Shown here: in pieces, positions 26,499 to 35,764 of the stretch
Layout of the letters: each line of letters begins with the position of its first letter
How positions within the stretch are numbered: the stretch's first letter is position 1
Assembly (NCBI GenBank): GCA_021323675.1
Contig: JAJPKP010000040.1
Coordinates: forward strand, 62,001 to 126,000
Direction of reading: 5' to 3'
DNA: 64,000 bases
From: Pseudomonadota bacterium
Lineage (GTDB): Bacteria; Desulfobacterota; Binatia; Binatales; Binataceae
Translations under genes and position numbers: made by a program
Notes under the pieces: model-generated
Database searches by the model: none
The model's input: the letters and a program-made list of their open reading frames with translations, nothing else
Told to the model about the DNA's origin: nothing

Positions 26499-27512
26499 TC
26501 AGGCGCTCAACTCCAGCATCCGGTCCAGCGCTCGCCGCGCTCCGTCGCGTACGTCCTCGGGGAGCTCGATTTCGTAACGAAGGTTGCGCAGCGAGTCGAG
26601 CGTGCCGCTGAGCGTTATCATCTTCATGAACCGGCATAGTTTGCACGTCTTATAGAAGTGTTTCTCCGGTACCTCCATCAGAAGCCGGTCGGAAAGGCCG
26701 CACTCGGTCACGATCAGGAACTTGTCGGCCTCGCTCTCCCGCGCATAACGTACCATCGCGCTGGTCGAAAGCACCGCATCCGCCAGGGTGAGCACGTCCT
26801 TGCGGCACTCCGGATGGGCGATGACCTTGATGCCCGGAATCGAGCTTTTCACCCTGTTTACTTCGGCGGGCGTTATTTGGTGATGAACGTAGCAGTTACC
26901 ATCCCATGAAATTATTCGCTTGCTCGTCTGGCCCTGCACGTAGTTGGCGAGGTTCTGGTCGGGAAGGAACAGGATGTTCTCAGAGTCGATGGCGTTGACC
27001 ACCTTAACCGCGTTGGCCGAGGTGCAGCAGGCGTCGGAGAGCGCCTTCACGTCAGCCGTGCAGTTTACATACGAGACGACTTTCAAGTCGGGGTAGATTT
27101 CCTTGAGCTCCGCCTTGCGATCGGCCAGGGCTTCGGCGGTTACCGCATCGGCAAGCGAGCATCCGGCACGCAGATCAGGAATAAGCACCATACGGCCGGG
27201 GTTCATGACCTTGGCGGTCTCGGCCATGAAATGGACTCCGCAAAATACGATGATTTCCGCGTCGCGGACTTCCTTTGCCTTGCGGGCCAGTTCGAGCGAA
27301 TCGCCGATAAAATCGGCAACCTCGAATATCTCCGGCCGCTGATAGTTGTGCGCCAGGATGATTGCCTTGCGCTCGTCCTTCAGGCGCAGGATCTCGGCGA
27401 TTTCCCGCGAGTATCGCTCGCAAGCTTCCATGCCGTAACCGACTTCGTCGAGTGGTGAGAGCTTCTGATACAGCGCCTCTGGAGAAACCGGGGAGAGTGC
27501 TGGTGCGTTCAC
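26499..27512 (-). CDS. nadA: Quinolinate synthase
   Basis: A [4Fe-4S] enzyme condensing iminoaspartate with dihydroxyacetone phosphate in NAD synthesis. Visible blocks are IILAHNYQRPEIFEVADFIG, IIVFCGVHFMAETAKVMNP, YVNCTADVKALSDACCTSAN, AHPECRKDVLTLADAVLST and CKLCRFMKMITLSGTLDSL, which contain the conserved cluster cysteines. The start is placed at GTG 27512, which has GAGG eight bases upstream; a GTG at 27542 is also in frame. The gene is divergent from the acyl-CoA dehydrogenase. No nadB or nadC lies in the window. The following NrtR-like gene suggests regulation by NAD status. Confidence 0.95.
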   Translation of the reverse strand: MNAPALSPVSPEALYQKLSPLDEVGYGMEACERYSREIAEILRLKDERKAIILAHNYQRPEIFEVADFIGDSLELARKAKEVRDAEIIVFCGVHFMAETAKVMNPGRMVLIPDLRAGCSLADAVTAEALADRKAELKEIYPDLKVVSYVNCTADVKALSDACCTSANAVKVVNAIDSENILFLPDQNLANYVQGQTSKRIISWDGNCYVHHQITPAEVNRVKSSIPGIKVIAHPECRKDVLTLADAVLSTSAMVRYARESEADKFLIVTECGLSDRLLMEVPEKHFYKTCKLCRFMKMITLSGTLDSLRNLRYEIELPEDVRDGARRALDRMLELSA

Positions 27513-27584
27513 GACTAAATCCTCATTATCATCCCGGCGCACCGCAGGATCGCCCGCAAGCGGCTGCCTGGCCGGGTACTTTGC

Positions 27585-27595
27585 GTCAATTTGAC
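27585..27595. promoter_or_regulatory. Short inverted repeat upstream of nadA, possible operator
   Basis: GTCAA and TTGAC flank a single central base in the 226-base spacer between nadA and the divergent acyl-CoA dehydrogenase. Such a short repeat may occur by chance. It is listed only because the NrtR-like gene is cotranscribed with nadA and should bind nearby. Confidence 0.2.
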
Positions 27596-27738
27596 ACTTA
27601 CTGTAGTGGGCTCGAAGCCGTTGTGCAACCAGTACGTAACCCTGACTGCGCCGCCGCGTCCGTTGGCCCTTCCCGTGCGGGGTTTGCTAGACGAAGGACT
27701 GACTCGACGCTTTGGCGTGCCGAACTGGAGTTAAAGTG

Positions 27739-28887
27739 ATGGATGAAGTTATCGACAGGGAAATAGTCGCCGCCGTTCGGCGGTTTGTCGATCGCGAGGT
27801 AATCCCCTCCGCCTCGGAACTGGAGCATCGCGACGAATATCCGCATGCGCTGGTCGCCACGATGAAGGAGCTAGGGCTGTTCGGCGCGACCATCCCGGCC
27901 GAGCACGGCGGCCTGGGGCTCTCCTTCAGCACCTATGCGCGGATCATGGAGGAGTTGTCGCGCGGATGGATGAGCCTGGCCGGGGTGATCAACAGCCATC
28001 TCATCATGGCCTACATCATCACCCACCACGGAACCGACCAACAAAAGAAATACTTCCTTCCGGCGATGGCGCGTGGAGAAAAGCGGGGCGGGCTCGCTCT
28101 TACCGAGCCTCACGCCGGCAGCGACGTGCAATCGATTCGCACCGTAGCGATGCGCCGCGGCGACAGCTACGTGCTTTCCGGCAGCAAGATGTTCATCACC
28201 AATGCCCGGCACGGAACCATGCTTGCCGTGGCGGCGAAGACCAATCCCAAGGCGGAGCCGGCCTACGCTGGAATAAGCATGTTCGCGGTCGAGAAGGGAG
28301 AGGCCGGCCCCACCGTAAGCCGAAACATCAAGAAGCTCGGCTACAAGGGCATCGACACCTGCGAAGTTCTGCTGGAGGACCTGCCGGTCCCGGCGTCGAG
28401 CCTGATCGGTGGCGCGGAAGGGCAGGGCTTCAAACAGGTGATGAGCGCGCTCGAGGTCGGACGCATCAACGTGGCGGCGCGCGCGGTCGGCGTCGGGCAG
28501 GCCGCATTCGAGAATGCGATCCGCTACGCGCAGCAGCGCACGGCGTTCGGCAAACCGATCGCACAGCATCAGGCGGTGCAGTTGATGCTCGCGGACATGG
28601 GCACCCGAATCGAGGCGGCGCGGCTTCTGGTGATCAACGCGGCGCGCAAGAAAGATGCGGGAGAGAGATGCGATGTCGAGGCTGGAATGGCCAAGCTGTT
28701 CGCATCCGAGGCGTGCGCCAAGATCTCGCTCGATGCGATGCGGGTGCTGGCTGGGTACGGCTTTACCCAGGAGTTTCCGGTCGAACGCTTCTATCGCGAT
28801 GCGCCGCTGATGATGATCGGCGAAGGCACCAACGAAATTCAGGCCCTGGTGATCGCAAGAGGCTTGCTGGCGAGATATCCCGCCTAA
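27739..28887 (+). CDS. Acyl-CoA dehydrogenase
   Basis: A 382-residue FAD-dependent dehydrogenase from the ATG at 27739 with GGAG eight bases before it. Domain order is as usual: helical N-terminus, beta domain with ALTEPHAGSDVQSIRT, and C-terminal helices with RTAFGKPIAQHQAVQLMLADM and the segment MMIGEGTNEIQALVIAR, which carries the Glu at the position of the catalytic base. It oxidises acyl-CoA to 2-enoyl-CoA, passing electrons to an electron transfer flavoprotein not seen here. The chain-length preference cannot be told. An in-frame start at 27712 lacks a ribosome binding site. Confidence 0.93.
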   Translation: MDEVIDREIVAAVRRFVDREVIPSASELEHRDEYPHALVATMKELGLFGATIPAEHGGLGLSFSTYARIMEELSRGWMSLAGVINSHLIMAYIITHHGTDQQKKYFLPAMARGEKRGGLALTEPHAGSDVQSIRTVAMRRGDSYVLSGSKMFITNARHGTMLAVAAKTNPKAEPAYAGISMFAVEKGEAGPTVSRNIKKLGYKGIDTCEVLLEDLPVPASSLIGGAEGQGFKQVMSALEVGRINVAARAVGVGQAAFENAIRYAQQRTAFGKPIAQHQAVQLMLADMGTRIEAARLLVINAARKKDAGERCDVEAGMAKLFASEACAKISLDAMRVLAGYGFTQEFPVERFYRDAPLMMIGEGTNEIQALVIARGLLARYPA

Positions 28888-28906
28888 TGCTCTCCTTCTG
28901 AAATCA

Positions 28907-28930
28907 CGCGGGATTAAAAATCGTCCCGCG
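28907..28930. terminator. Hairpin between convergent genes
   Basis: A perfect seven-base inverted repeat (CGCGGGA at 28907 and its complement ending at 28930) with a ten-base AT-rich loop lies between the ends of the acyl-CoA dehydrogenase and hydrolase genes. There is no clear T-run on either side, so termination is only possible. Confidence 0.3.
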
Positions 28931-28933
28931 CGT

Positions 28934-29671
28934 TCAGAGCTCGCCCAGTTCGTGGAGCGCGCGGGCGCATTCGGCCGGACGCGTGAACATCACCTCGTGC
29001 CCGCAGTCGATGAACTTGAGCGCGGGGTTCTTCAAACGGCTCGAGAAATGCGGATGCCATCCCGCACCGCCTTCGATCGGCGTCTCGTCTTTTTCGCATA
29101 CGAGGTACGCGGTCGGCACGCCGGATTCGTGGAACGCCTTCATCGGGACCGGCGAGATCATCGGACCGAGCGGCTGCGGACACAACGCCGCCTTGATCCA
29201 TGGATGCATCTCCGCGGGGACGTCGTTCATGAGCCCGGCATAGAACGCCGGCCCCATTTCATCGAGAGTCGACGACCGGTCCGGCCGCGAATCGATCGCG
29301 TCGATAAGGGGTTTTTGCGCGGGGTTGGCGGGATCCAGGACGCGGGCGCCGTCGAGCGGGACTATCGCGGTGACGAAAACGGTTCGCTTGATGCGCGCGG
29401 GGATTCTTGCGGTTACGCCTGAAATCGTTAGCCCGCCCAAGCTGTGTCCCGCGATGATCACGCCCCGCAGGTCGCGCTCCTCGATGAACCTCGTCGTGTA
29501 GTCCACATAGCTGTCCAAGGTGACCTTGGAGCGGTCGCAGTAATTCTGCCCGTGGCCGGGCAGGTCAAGCGCGTACGCGCGGTTGCCGAGTTTCTCCAGT
29601 TCACTTATGACCGCGGCCCAGCACCATGCACCGTGCCAGGCTCCGTGAACGAGCACGAACGTATTGGACAT
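28934..29671 (-). CDS. Alpha/beta hydrolase (plant-methylesterase-like fold)
   Basis: A 245-residue hydrolase from the ATG at 29671, with GGGAGG upstream. The N-terminus FVLVHGAWHGAWCWAAV and the following LDLPGHGQNY are typical of the small-esterase/hydroxynitrile-lyase-like branch. The nucleophile Ser lies in AGHSLGGLTI, an acidic residue in a CEKDETPIE loop, and the His in DCGHEVMFTRP. The substrate is unknown. It is transcribed toward the acyl-CoA dehydrogenase and away from the exporter genes. Confidence 0.9.
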   Translation of the reverse strand: MSNTFVLVHGAWHGAWCWAAVISELEKLGNRAYALDLPGHGQNYCDRSKVTLDSYVDYTTRFIEERDLRGVIIAGHSLGGLTISGVTARIPARIKRTVFVTAIVPLDGARVLDPANPAQKPLIDAIDSRPDRSSTLDEMGPAFYAGLMNDVPAEMHPWIKAALCPQPLGPMISPVPMKAFHESGVPTAYLVCEKDETPIEGGAGWHPHFSSRLKNPALKFIDCGHEVMFTRPAECARALHELGEL

Positions 29672-29871
29672 TTGAATCCTCCCGAGTACCAACGCGCGCC
29701 GTCTAGTTCCAATCGGCCGGCTACGTAGCGCGCTGGCTGCTCATCTCGTCTGAGAGATTACCCGCGGCCGTGCGGGCGATCGCCAGCGTTGGTATGCCAG
29801 ACGAAGGCGCGATTCTCCAGAGTTTGCGGTTGAGCCGGCGGCACTCCGGAGACTGAAGGCGTTTCCTGCGA

Positions 29872-31086
29872 TTAGGTCGCCACAGGAGTAATCGCTTCGC
29901 CGTCGTGCAACTGCGATGGAGGCACCACGATTACAGTCTCGCCTCCGGTCAGGCCTTGAAGAACCTGGACGCCGTCCTGGTATTCCCTGCCGAGCGAGAC
30001 TTCCACGCGATGGGTCGTACCGTCGCGCACCACCCACACGTACTTCTGAGTGCCTTCATCGACGATGGCTTTTTTGGGCACGAGCACAAGGGGCGCTTCC
30101 TGTTTCACCGGTGAACCGCCCAGGAACGAAATCTTCACGCTCATCTCGGGCTTAATGATCGTGAGGTCGGGCTCGATGATATGAACTTCGACCTTGACCG
30201 TGCCTTTCTGCCGGTCAGCCTCCGGATAGATCTTCACGACCTTCGCGTCGAAGGAGCGGTCCGGGTAGGCGTCGAGCACGACGCTGGCCGGCATGCCCAT
30301 CGCGATTTTGCCGATGTCGCTTTCATTGATATCGACTTCGGCGCGCATGTCTTCGGTATCGGCCAGTTGCACGATATCGGTGACGCCCGCGCCGGCATCC
30401 GCCTGTCCTCCGTAGTTAATCGTGTCGCCGAGTTCGCGGTATTTCCTGAGCACCACGCCGTTGACGGGAGATCGGATTACGCACAGGTTGGCGTAGTACT
30501 TCGCGTAGTCGATCTCCGCCTGATATTTTTTGTAGTTCGCGCGGGCCACCGCGAGTGAATTCTCGATTGTATCGAGCTGATCGCGCGAGACTATTCCGTT
30601 GCGGAACAGCTCGCGCTGGCGGGCCACTTGGGCTTCGTACAGCTTGATGTTGGCGGCGGCAAGGTCGCGATCCGCCATCGCCTGGCGCAACTGCGCCTGG
30701 TAGTCGGTGTCGTCGATGCGGGCGAGGATGTCTCCCTTTTTTACGTGCTGGCCCTCTTCGATCGGCTCGGCAACAATCTGTCCGAGCAGCTTCGTGCCAA
30801 TCGTGATGTACTTGTGCTGGGTAACGACATAGCCGGAGCCGGTCAGCAGCGTGCCCGGCTGTCCGGCCTGCTTGATTGTCACGATCGCGGTTTGCACCTC
30901 GGGCGGACGACCGATCGTGTGACCGTAGATTTCATAGCCGAGCGAGGCCATTCCCGCGGCCACCGCGAGAACGATGGCGGCCGGGATAAGCCGGCTCTGA
31001 CGCTGGTCGGCCTTACGAGCGATCCGCAGAGATTCCAGTTCACGGATGCTCGAAGGCGGGCGGGGTGACGACGGTTCGGTGCTCAT
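29872..31086 (-). CDS. Periplasmic adaptor subunit (MacA/HlyD-like)
   Basis: A 404-residue membrane fusion protein. One membrane helix lies near residues 33-50 (LIPAAIVLAVAAGMASLG). The lipoyl half-motifs are GTKLLGQIVAEPIEEGQHVK before, and CVIRSPVNGVVLRKYRELGD after, a helical hairpin (residues about 120-185). A beta-barrel domain and a C-terminal domain follow. Such proteins link an inner-membrane exporter to an outer-membrane channel. The gene ends the minus-strand operon of ATPase and two permeases, only four bases after the second permease, so it belongs with an MacAB-like exporter. No TolC-like gene is in the window. Confidence 0.92.
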   Translation of the reverse strand: MSTEPSSPRPPSSIRELESLRIARKADQRQSRLIPAAIVLAVAAGMASLGYEIYGHTIGRPPEVQTAIVTIKQAGQPGTLLTGSGYVVTQHKYITIGTKLLGQIVAEPIEEGQHVKKGDILARIDDTDYQAQLRQAMADRDLAAANIKLYEAQVARQRELFRNGIVSRDQLDTIENSLAVARANYKKYQAEIDYAKYYANLCVIRSPVNGVVLRKYRELGDTINYGGQADAGAGVTDIVQLADTEDMRAEVDINESDIGKIAMGMPASVVLDAYPDRSFDAKVVKIYPEADRQKGTVKVEVHIIEPDLTIIKPEMSVKISFLGGSPVKQEAPLVLVPKKAIVDEGTQKYVWVVRDGTTHRVEVSLGREYQDGVQVLQGLTGGETVIVVPPSQLHDGEAITPVAT

Positions 31087-31090
31087 GCGC

Positions 31091-32254
31091 TCAACCCTTC
31101 CTTAGCGCATCGACAACCTGCAGCTTCATCGCCTGGCGCGCCGGAAACCATCCGCCTAACGCGCCCATCACGGCGGCAAACACCAGGGCCTGAATTACTA
31201 CGGTCGGCGTGACGCGAAACGCGAAAGCCATCGTGGAAAACGTGACGAAGTTGCCGAAACTGGTCGAAAAGCCGTTAATCGGCAGGGCCAGGACGATTCC
31301 GATCGCGCCCGCGGCTACCGCCAGCGCGAGCGACTCGATCAGGAACGAACTCAGAATCGCGCCCCGGCGAAAGCCCAAGGCTCTCAGCGTCCCAATCTCG
31401 GTCGTGCGTGCGGCGACCGACGCGTACATCGTGTTCATCGCGGCAAACACCGCCCCAATACCCATAATAACAGCAACCACCATGCCCAGGGCACGCAATT
31501 GGTTGGCGACCACGGACTGATCCTTGTAGTAGTCGGTTTCGGTCTGCGCCTGCAGATTGATCCGTGGATCGTCGGCGATTCGCCGAATAAGCGCCGGAAC
31601 ATCCGCGCCCGGCACCGTCTTTATTCTCACGCACGCGTAGTAGGCTCCGCGCTGCGTGTCGTCCTGGATATTGTGGATGTCAGCCCAGACTTCGGATTCG
31701 AACGAGCTTCCGCCGGCGTCGAAGATTCCCACGACCTTCCAGTTGCCGCGCCCAAAGCGCATCGTCGAGCCGATCTTCGTGTCCGCATAGCGGCCGACCA
31801 GCGCCTTGCCCACGATTATTTCATTGAGCGCGGGCCTGAACATCCGGCCCTGGATCAGGTGGACGTTCTGATGCACTTGCAGCGCGACCGGCAGCACGCC
31901 GCGCACCACCACGTTGTCGCTGCCGCCGCCCGATCGTTGCATCAGCACCTGCACCGGGAGTTCGGGCGAAGCGAGCGGATTTCCGGATGGGTCGCGTTTG
32001 ATCTGCGGCAGGAACTTGAGCGCATCAAACTGGTCCAGGTTCACCGCCGAAGAGGTTTCAGTAGTCGAGCCTTTGCGCACGACGACCACATTGTCGGGCG
32101 ATCCCGTGTCGCTGATCGCTGAACCGAGGCCCGCGACCATCGCCATCACAATCACAAACACCGCGACCACCAGCGCGATTCCGCCCGCGGTCATCGCGGT
32201 GGACACGCGCCGGACCAGCAGACTTCGGATGTTGTACTTGAGCGGAATCGCCAT
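31091..32254 (-). CDS. ABC transporter permease, MacB/FtsX type (second)
   Basis: A 387-residue permease from the ATG at 32254. It has an N-terminal membrane helix (VALVVAVFVIVMAMVAGLG region), a large periplasmic domain and three C-terminal helices, with the FtsX-domain segment ARTTEIGTLRALGFRRGAIL. The C-terminus LGGWFPARQAMKLQVVDALR is the standard ending for this family. It starts one base after the stop of the first permease. The two permeases are similar in plan and probably form a heterodimer. Confidence 0.9.
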   Translation of the reverse strand: MAIPLKYNIRSLLVRRVSTAMTAGGIALVVAVFVIVMAMVAGLGSAISDTGSPDNVVVVRKGSTTETSSAVNLDQFDALKFLPQIKRDPSGNPLASPELPVQVLMQRSGGGSDNVVVRGVLPVALQVHQNVHLIQGRMFRPALNEIIVGKALVGRYADTKIGSTMRFGRGNWKVVGIFDAGGSSFESEVWADIHNIQDDTQRGAYYACVRIKTVPGADVPALIRRIADDPRINLQAQTETDYYKDQSVVANQLRALGMVVAVIMGIGAVFAAMNTMYASVAARTTEIGTLRALGFRRGAILSSFLIESLALAVAAGAIGIVLALPINGFSTSFGNFVTFSTMAFAFRVTPTVVIQALVFAAVMGALGGWFPARQAMKLQVVDALRKG

Positions 32255-32255
32255 C

Positions 32256-33395
32256 TCACGCCACCATCCTGAGCGCATCGACGATGTTGCGGCGCGCGGC
32301 GGAGCGCGCGGGAAACCACGCGCTGAGCAGGCCGATCAGGCCCGCCGCGAGCAGGGTCTCGATCAACACGATCGGCGGCATCCTCAGGTTGGTCAGGCCC
32401 ACGGCGGGGGAACCGACCGCGAAGGCCTTGAGGACCACGTAGGCCGCGCCGCATCCGAGCAGGCCTCCCGCCAGCCCGATCAGCAGCGATTCGCTGAGCA
32501 GGAGGGCGAGGATCGTGCCGGAACGGAAGCCGATCGATCGCATCACCGCGATTTCGCCGCGCCGTTCGCGAATCGACATCGCGGCGGTATTTGCCGCGAC
32601 CAACCCGATCGTAATCACCACGATGACGCCGAGAATCTCGGCGAGCCGGAAGAAGGTTCGGAAGCTCTGCAGGAAATTGCCGATGAACACGGCCTCCGAC
32701 TCGCTGCGCGTTTCCGCGGATGAATTTCTAAACTGCGCATCGATCGCCGCGATCACTTGCGGCACATTTTCCGATTTGTCGGCGCGCACCCAGAAATTGC
32801 TTACGAAGCCCGGCCGCCCGGCGGCTTCTTCGAGATAGTCGCGCCGAAACAGCAGGAAGTTGGGCGGCGCCTTGCCGTTCATCGTCCCGACGATGTTGAG
32901 CGTCACGTTGAACGGGTAGACGGTGCCCCGGAGCTGAATCTGCTGTCCGACGTGCAGGTTGAATCGCTTCATCGTGCCTTCGCCGACCAGGCACGCGGTT
33001 CGAAGACGCTTGAATTCGTCGAACGCGTGTTTGGAAATTCCCCAGTCATCCCACATCACATCGACCTGATCGGGATCGATCGCGAGATTGGGGAACTGGT
33101 CGTTTACGTCGTGATAAATTCCGCCGAACCAGCTCTCCGGCACTACCGCGACCACGTGCGGCGTGGAGGCGATGCGCTGCTTGTACGCCTCGGGCATCGA
33201 GTAGGTGAGACCGGCCTTGTTGTGGGTGGAGATGCGCACCGACGATGCGCTGTCGGCGAGCACCTGGCTTGCGACCGTCGGCATGCTGACCAGCGCCGAG
33301 AAGATGAAGAGCGACACCGCGATCGAGAAGACGGTAAGAAAGGTCCTCCGCTTGCTGCGCAGCAGGTTCTTCAGCACCAGCATCGCGTACTTCAT
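32256..33395 (-). CDS. ABC transporter permease, MacB/FtsX type (first)
   Basis: A 379-residue permease from the ATG at 33395. The start is MKYAMLVLKNLLRSKRRTF, then a membrane helix, a large extracytoplasmic domain, and three C-terminal helices with RERRGEIAVMRSIGFRSGTI and the ending LLSAWFPARSAARRNIVDAL. Longer in-frame starts overlap the ATPase gene. Sequence order with the ATPase before and a second permease after makes a three-component exporter core; the substrate is unknown. Confidence 0.9.
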   Translation of the reverse strand: MKYAMLVLKNLLRSKRRTFLTVFSIAVSLFIFSALVSMPTVASQVLADSASSVRISTHNKAGLTYSMPEAYKQRIASTPHVVAVVPESWFGGIYHDVNDQFPNLAIDPDQVDVMWDDWGISKHAFDEFKRLRTACLVGEGTMKRFNLHVGQQIQLRGTVYPFNVTLNIVGTMNGKAPPNFLLFRRDYLEEAAGRPGFVSNFWVRADKSENVPQVIAAIDAQFRNSSAETRSESEAVFIGNFLQSFRTFFRLAEILGVIVVITIGLVAANTAAMSIRERRGEIAVMRSIGFRSGTILALLLSESLLIGLAGGLLGCGAAYVVLKAFAVGSPAVGLTNLRMPPIVLIETLLAAGLIGLLSAWFPARSAARRNIVDALRMVA

Positions 33396-33411
33396 CGCGC
33401 CGCTCCCGCGT

Positions 33412-34143
33412 CTATGCGCTTGCTCCCGCCGCCGCGGCCGTTGCGGCCTTGCCCGGCTCCACTCCGGCAAGCACGCCCTTGTCGAGGCGGTAAACGGTGT
33501 CGACGTAGCGTTCGGCGCGCGGATCGTGCGTGACCATCACGATGGTCTTGTGAAACTGGCGGTTAAGCTCGGTCAGCAGGTTGAGAATTTCTTCCGCCGA
33601 TCGGGCGTCGAGGTCGCCGGTGGGCTCGTCGGCCACCACGATGGTCGGGTCGGTGACGATCGCGCGGGCGATCGCGACCCGTTGTTCCTGTCCGCCGGAG
33701 AGTTGCCGCGGATAATGGTCCATCCGGTCCGACAATCCTACCACCTTGAGCGCGGTTTCGACGTGTTCGCGCCGTTCGGCCTTGTTCAGATGCGTAAGCA
33801 GAAGCGGAAGCTCAACGTTTTCGAAAGCGGTCAAAACCGGAATCAGGTTGTAGAACTGGAACACGAGTCCGATATGGCGCGCGCGCCAGGCCGCGAGGTC
33901 CCGCTCCCTCATCGAGGTGATTTCCTCGCCGCCCACCGCGACGCGGCCGGAGGTGGCGTGGTCGATTCCCGCGATCAGGTTGAGCATCGTGGTCTTGCCC
34001 GAGCCTGAGGGTCCCATGATCGCGACGAAACGCCCCTCGGGAACCCTGATGCTAACGTCGTCGAGGGCGCGGATTTCGAACTCGTCACGCTTGTAGACGC
34101 GGGTCACGTGGTCGATGTCGATCGCATATTTCTCTTCCATCAC
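33412..34143 (-). CDS. ABC transporter ATP-binding protein (LolD/MacB type)
   Basis: A 243-residue ATPase. Walker A is [11 protein letters not shown], the signature is [15 protein letters not shown], Walker B is [12 protein letters not shown], and the switch His lies in MVTHDPRA. The C-terminal short extension is Ala-rich. It energises the permeases encoded immediately downstream (16-base gap). A tandem ATG at 34143 and 34140 leaves a one-residue doubt over the start. Confidence 0.94.
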   Translation of the reverse strand: MMEEKYAIDIDHVTRVYKRDEFEIRALDDVSIRVPEGRFVAIMGPSGSGKTTMLNLIAGIDHATSGRVAVGGEEITSMRERDLAAWRARHIGLVFQFYNLIPVLTAFENVELPLLLTHLNKAERREHVETALKVVGLSDRMDHYPRQLSGGQEQRVAIARAIVTDPTIVVADEPTGDLDARSAEEILNLLTELNRQFHKTIVMVTHDPRAERYVDTVYRLDKGVLAGVEPGKAATAAAAGASA

Positions 34144-34230
34144 GCTCTCCCCTGGTTCAGGTTCGATCGTCCCGCCCGCTGGCAGCCTGGCGACCGACGG
34201 TTAAACAGGTTGTCACTCTAACACTGCGGT

Positions 34231-34914
34231 TCATCCCGCGGCACGAGCGGCGCGAGGGCGGTTGCGCGTCCGTCCGTTTGCGGAGAGGGAATCTTTAACC
34301 TGCTCGAACAGGCGCGCGAACACGCGCGCTTTCGCCTGGGCAACCGCGCAGCCGATTTCGATTAGCGCGGTGCGGAAGACCATCTCGCCGTTCCGCTCCA
34401 TCTCCCGCGCGAGGCGGCGCAGCCTTTCCGCGCGCTGGGCGTCCTCCTGATGCGTATGGCGCATATGCGCCAGCGCGCTTCGCGGATCGTGATGGGCGAA
34501 ATAGATCTTTACCTGCGCCTCGTCGAAGACGAACACCGGCTGCGCCGGCTCGCGCAGTATCCTCAGAAAGTGGGCGCGGCCGGCCTCGGTGATCGCGTAA
34601 ACCGTCCGTGACCGCTTCCCGCGCGGGTCGGTCCGCTGCGTGACCAAGCCGTCGCGGGCCAGCTTCTTCAGGGCAGGGTAGAGCGATCCGTCGCTTACGC
34701 GATAGAAAAAACCGACCGGGTCGCCGAAGCGGCGCTTCAGGTCGTATCCTGTCGCTTCACCGTCCATCAGAAAACCGAGAATCGGAAACTTTACGTCGAT
34801 GCGCGGAGCGCTCTGCTCGGGCGTGGTTCGCCACGACGAACCTGAATTCGCAGCCGGGCGCGGCGCCCCTGAAAGGCCGCGTCTAAGCATGGTCAGTGGC
34901 ATACCTCGACTCAA
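34231..34914 (-). CDS. PadR family transcriptional regulator
   Basis: A regulator of up to 227 residues. The winged-helix core is FPILGFLMDGEATGYDLKRRF, then DGSLYPALKKLARDGLV and YAITEAGRAHF, typical of PadR. A long C-terminal dimerisation helix region follows. The start is uncertain: the first 40 or so residues precede the conserved core and ATGs at 34914, 34902 and 34890 are available. It lies directly upstream of the exporter operon on the same strand and is a likely local repressor of it, or of the neighbouring desaturase gene; that is inference from position. Confidence 0.85.
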   Translation of the reverse strand: MSRGMPLTMLRRGLSGAPRPAANSGSSWRTTPEQSAPRIDVKFPILGFLMDGEATGYDLKRRFGDPVGFFYRVSDGSLYPALKKLARDGLVTQRTDPRGKRSRTVYAITEAGRAHFLRILREPAQPVFVFDEAQVKIYFAHHDPRSALAHMRHTHQEDAQRAERLRRLAREMERNGEMVFRTALIEIGCAVAQAKARVFARLFEQVKDSLSANGRTRNRPRAARAAG

Positions 34915-34945
34915 TATCTCGACTTGAGCTAACGAAGCAAGATAT
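34914..34945. promoter_or_regulatory. Inverted repeat at the padR start, possible operator
   Basis: ATATCT at 34914-34919 and its complement AGATAT at 34940-34945 are separated by 20 bases, in the short spacer between the desaturase-like gene and padR. It overlaps the possible start of padR, which would fit autoregulation. Six matching bases at this distance can occur by chance. Confidence 0.25.
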
Positions 34946-35478
34946 CAAGCCGCGGTATTTGGCCGCCCGCTGGAAAGGAAGAACGCCCGCCTCCAGTTGC
35001 TCGGTCCGCTCAACGGCGCAACTTCCGCCACCTCCGTTTCGAGTTCTCGCATCCGTTCGAAAGCAGGTTCCGTGCCCATGACCCGGTCCCAAAACGAAGT
35101 GCTTACCCCGAAGATTGCATCTGGCGCCGCCGCGTGATGCGCAAGGTGGCGCGCACGCAACCGCGCTTCGATCGCGCTGGAGGGATGGCGGAAATGAATC
35201 CGGTAGTGGATGACCTCATACGCCGCGAATCCGGCCACCAGTCCAAGAAAGAAGACCATCGCCCCGCATAAGCCAAAAAAGGCCAGGCCAATCGCCACTG
35301 TGGCGCCGACGGGAAGCCATGCCCCGACCGTGAAAACCGCGTGCGGATCGCGGTGATGCACGTCGTGAAGCGGGGTCGCGAAGGTGCGAAATTGATGGCT
35401 GAGCCAGCCGTGGATGACGTATTCGACGAAGGTCCAGCTTGCGATTCCGGCCACGAACAGCAGCGCCATCGAGACCAT
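34945..35478 (-). CDS. Sterol desaturase / fatty acid hydroxylase family protein
   Basis: A 177-residue integral membrane di-iron enzyme. The histidine clusters are visible in order: EYVIHGWLSH, HDVHHRDPH, YEVIHYRIHFRHPSS and RARHLAHHA. Hydrophobic segments span residues about 1-20, 52-85. Short family members hydroxylate fatty acids or carotenoids (CrtZ-like) in membranes. The carotenoid cleavage oxygenase gene is divergent from it across a 286-base spacer, so a role with carotenoid substrates is possible but unproven. Confidence 0.85.
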   Translation of the reverse strand: MVSMALLFVAGIASWTFVEYVIHGWLSHQFRTFATPLHDVHHRDPHAVFTVGAWLPVGATVAIGLAFFGLCGAMVFFLGLVAGFAAYEVIHYRIHFRHPSSAIEARLRARHLAHHAAAPDAIFGVSTSFWDRVMGTEPAFERMRELETEVAEVAPLSGPSNWRRAFFLSSGRPNTAA

Positions 35479-35764
35479 GCATCGAGCTTAAACTCCGGCT
35501 ATGCGCGCCGCAAATGCAGTGATTTGGCTGCGCGCACCCGCATGGACGACCTTGCACCCGCCGCCGCGTCGGGCAACGAAGGTACACTTTACTGGCCGCG
35601 CTCGGGGAAGATTCGTCGGAGAGAATCGACGTTTCGGGGAACCGGTCTTCGAATGGCCGGAAAAGAATTGTGTGCGGATGCCCGGGAGGTTGAATATACC
35701 TAAAAAATGAAATATATAGAGATTGCACTAGATTGGTGAATTGGACGGAAAGGAGCGATCCATT
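35479..35764. other. 286-base divergent intergenic region
   Basis: Between the desaturase-like gene and the carotenoid oxygenase. The first 200 bases are GC-rich with no supported frame. The last 75 are AT-rich and hold the sigma-70-like promoter described separately. No terminator or RNA was seen. Confidence 0.6.
35690..35718 (+). promoter_or_regulatory. Sigma-70-like promoter for the carotenoid oxygenase
   Basis: TTGAAT at 35690-35695 and TATATA at 35713-35718 are 17 bases apart, a near-optimal arrangement in a stretch much richer in A+T than the surroundings. The start codon at 35765 follows 46 bases later. ATATA and TATAT within this element also form a weak inverted repeat that could overlap an operator. 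Confidence 0.6.

Noticed and set aside
26479..26646. ATG start for the NrtR-like gene at 26646
   Set aside because: It would overlap the nadA coding end by about 150 bases and adds a low-complexity Arg-rich stretch; a later non-ATG start is more likely.
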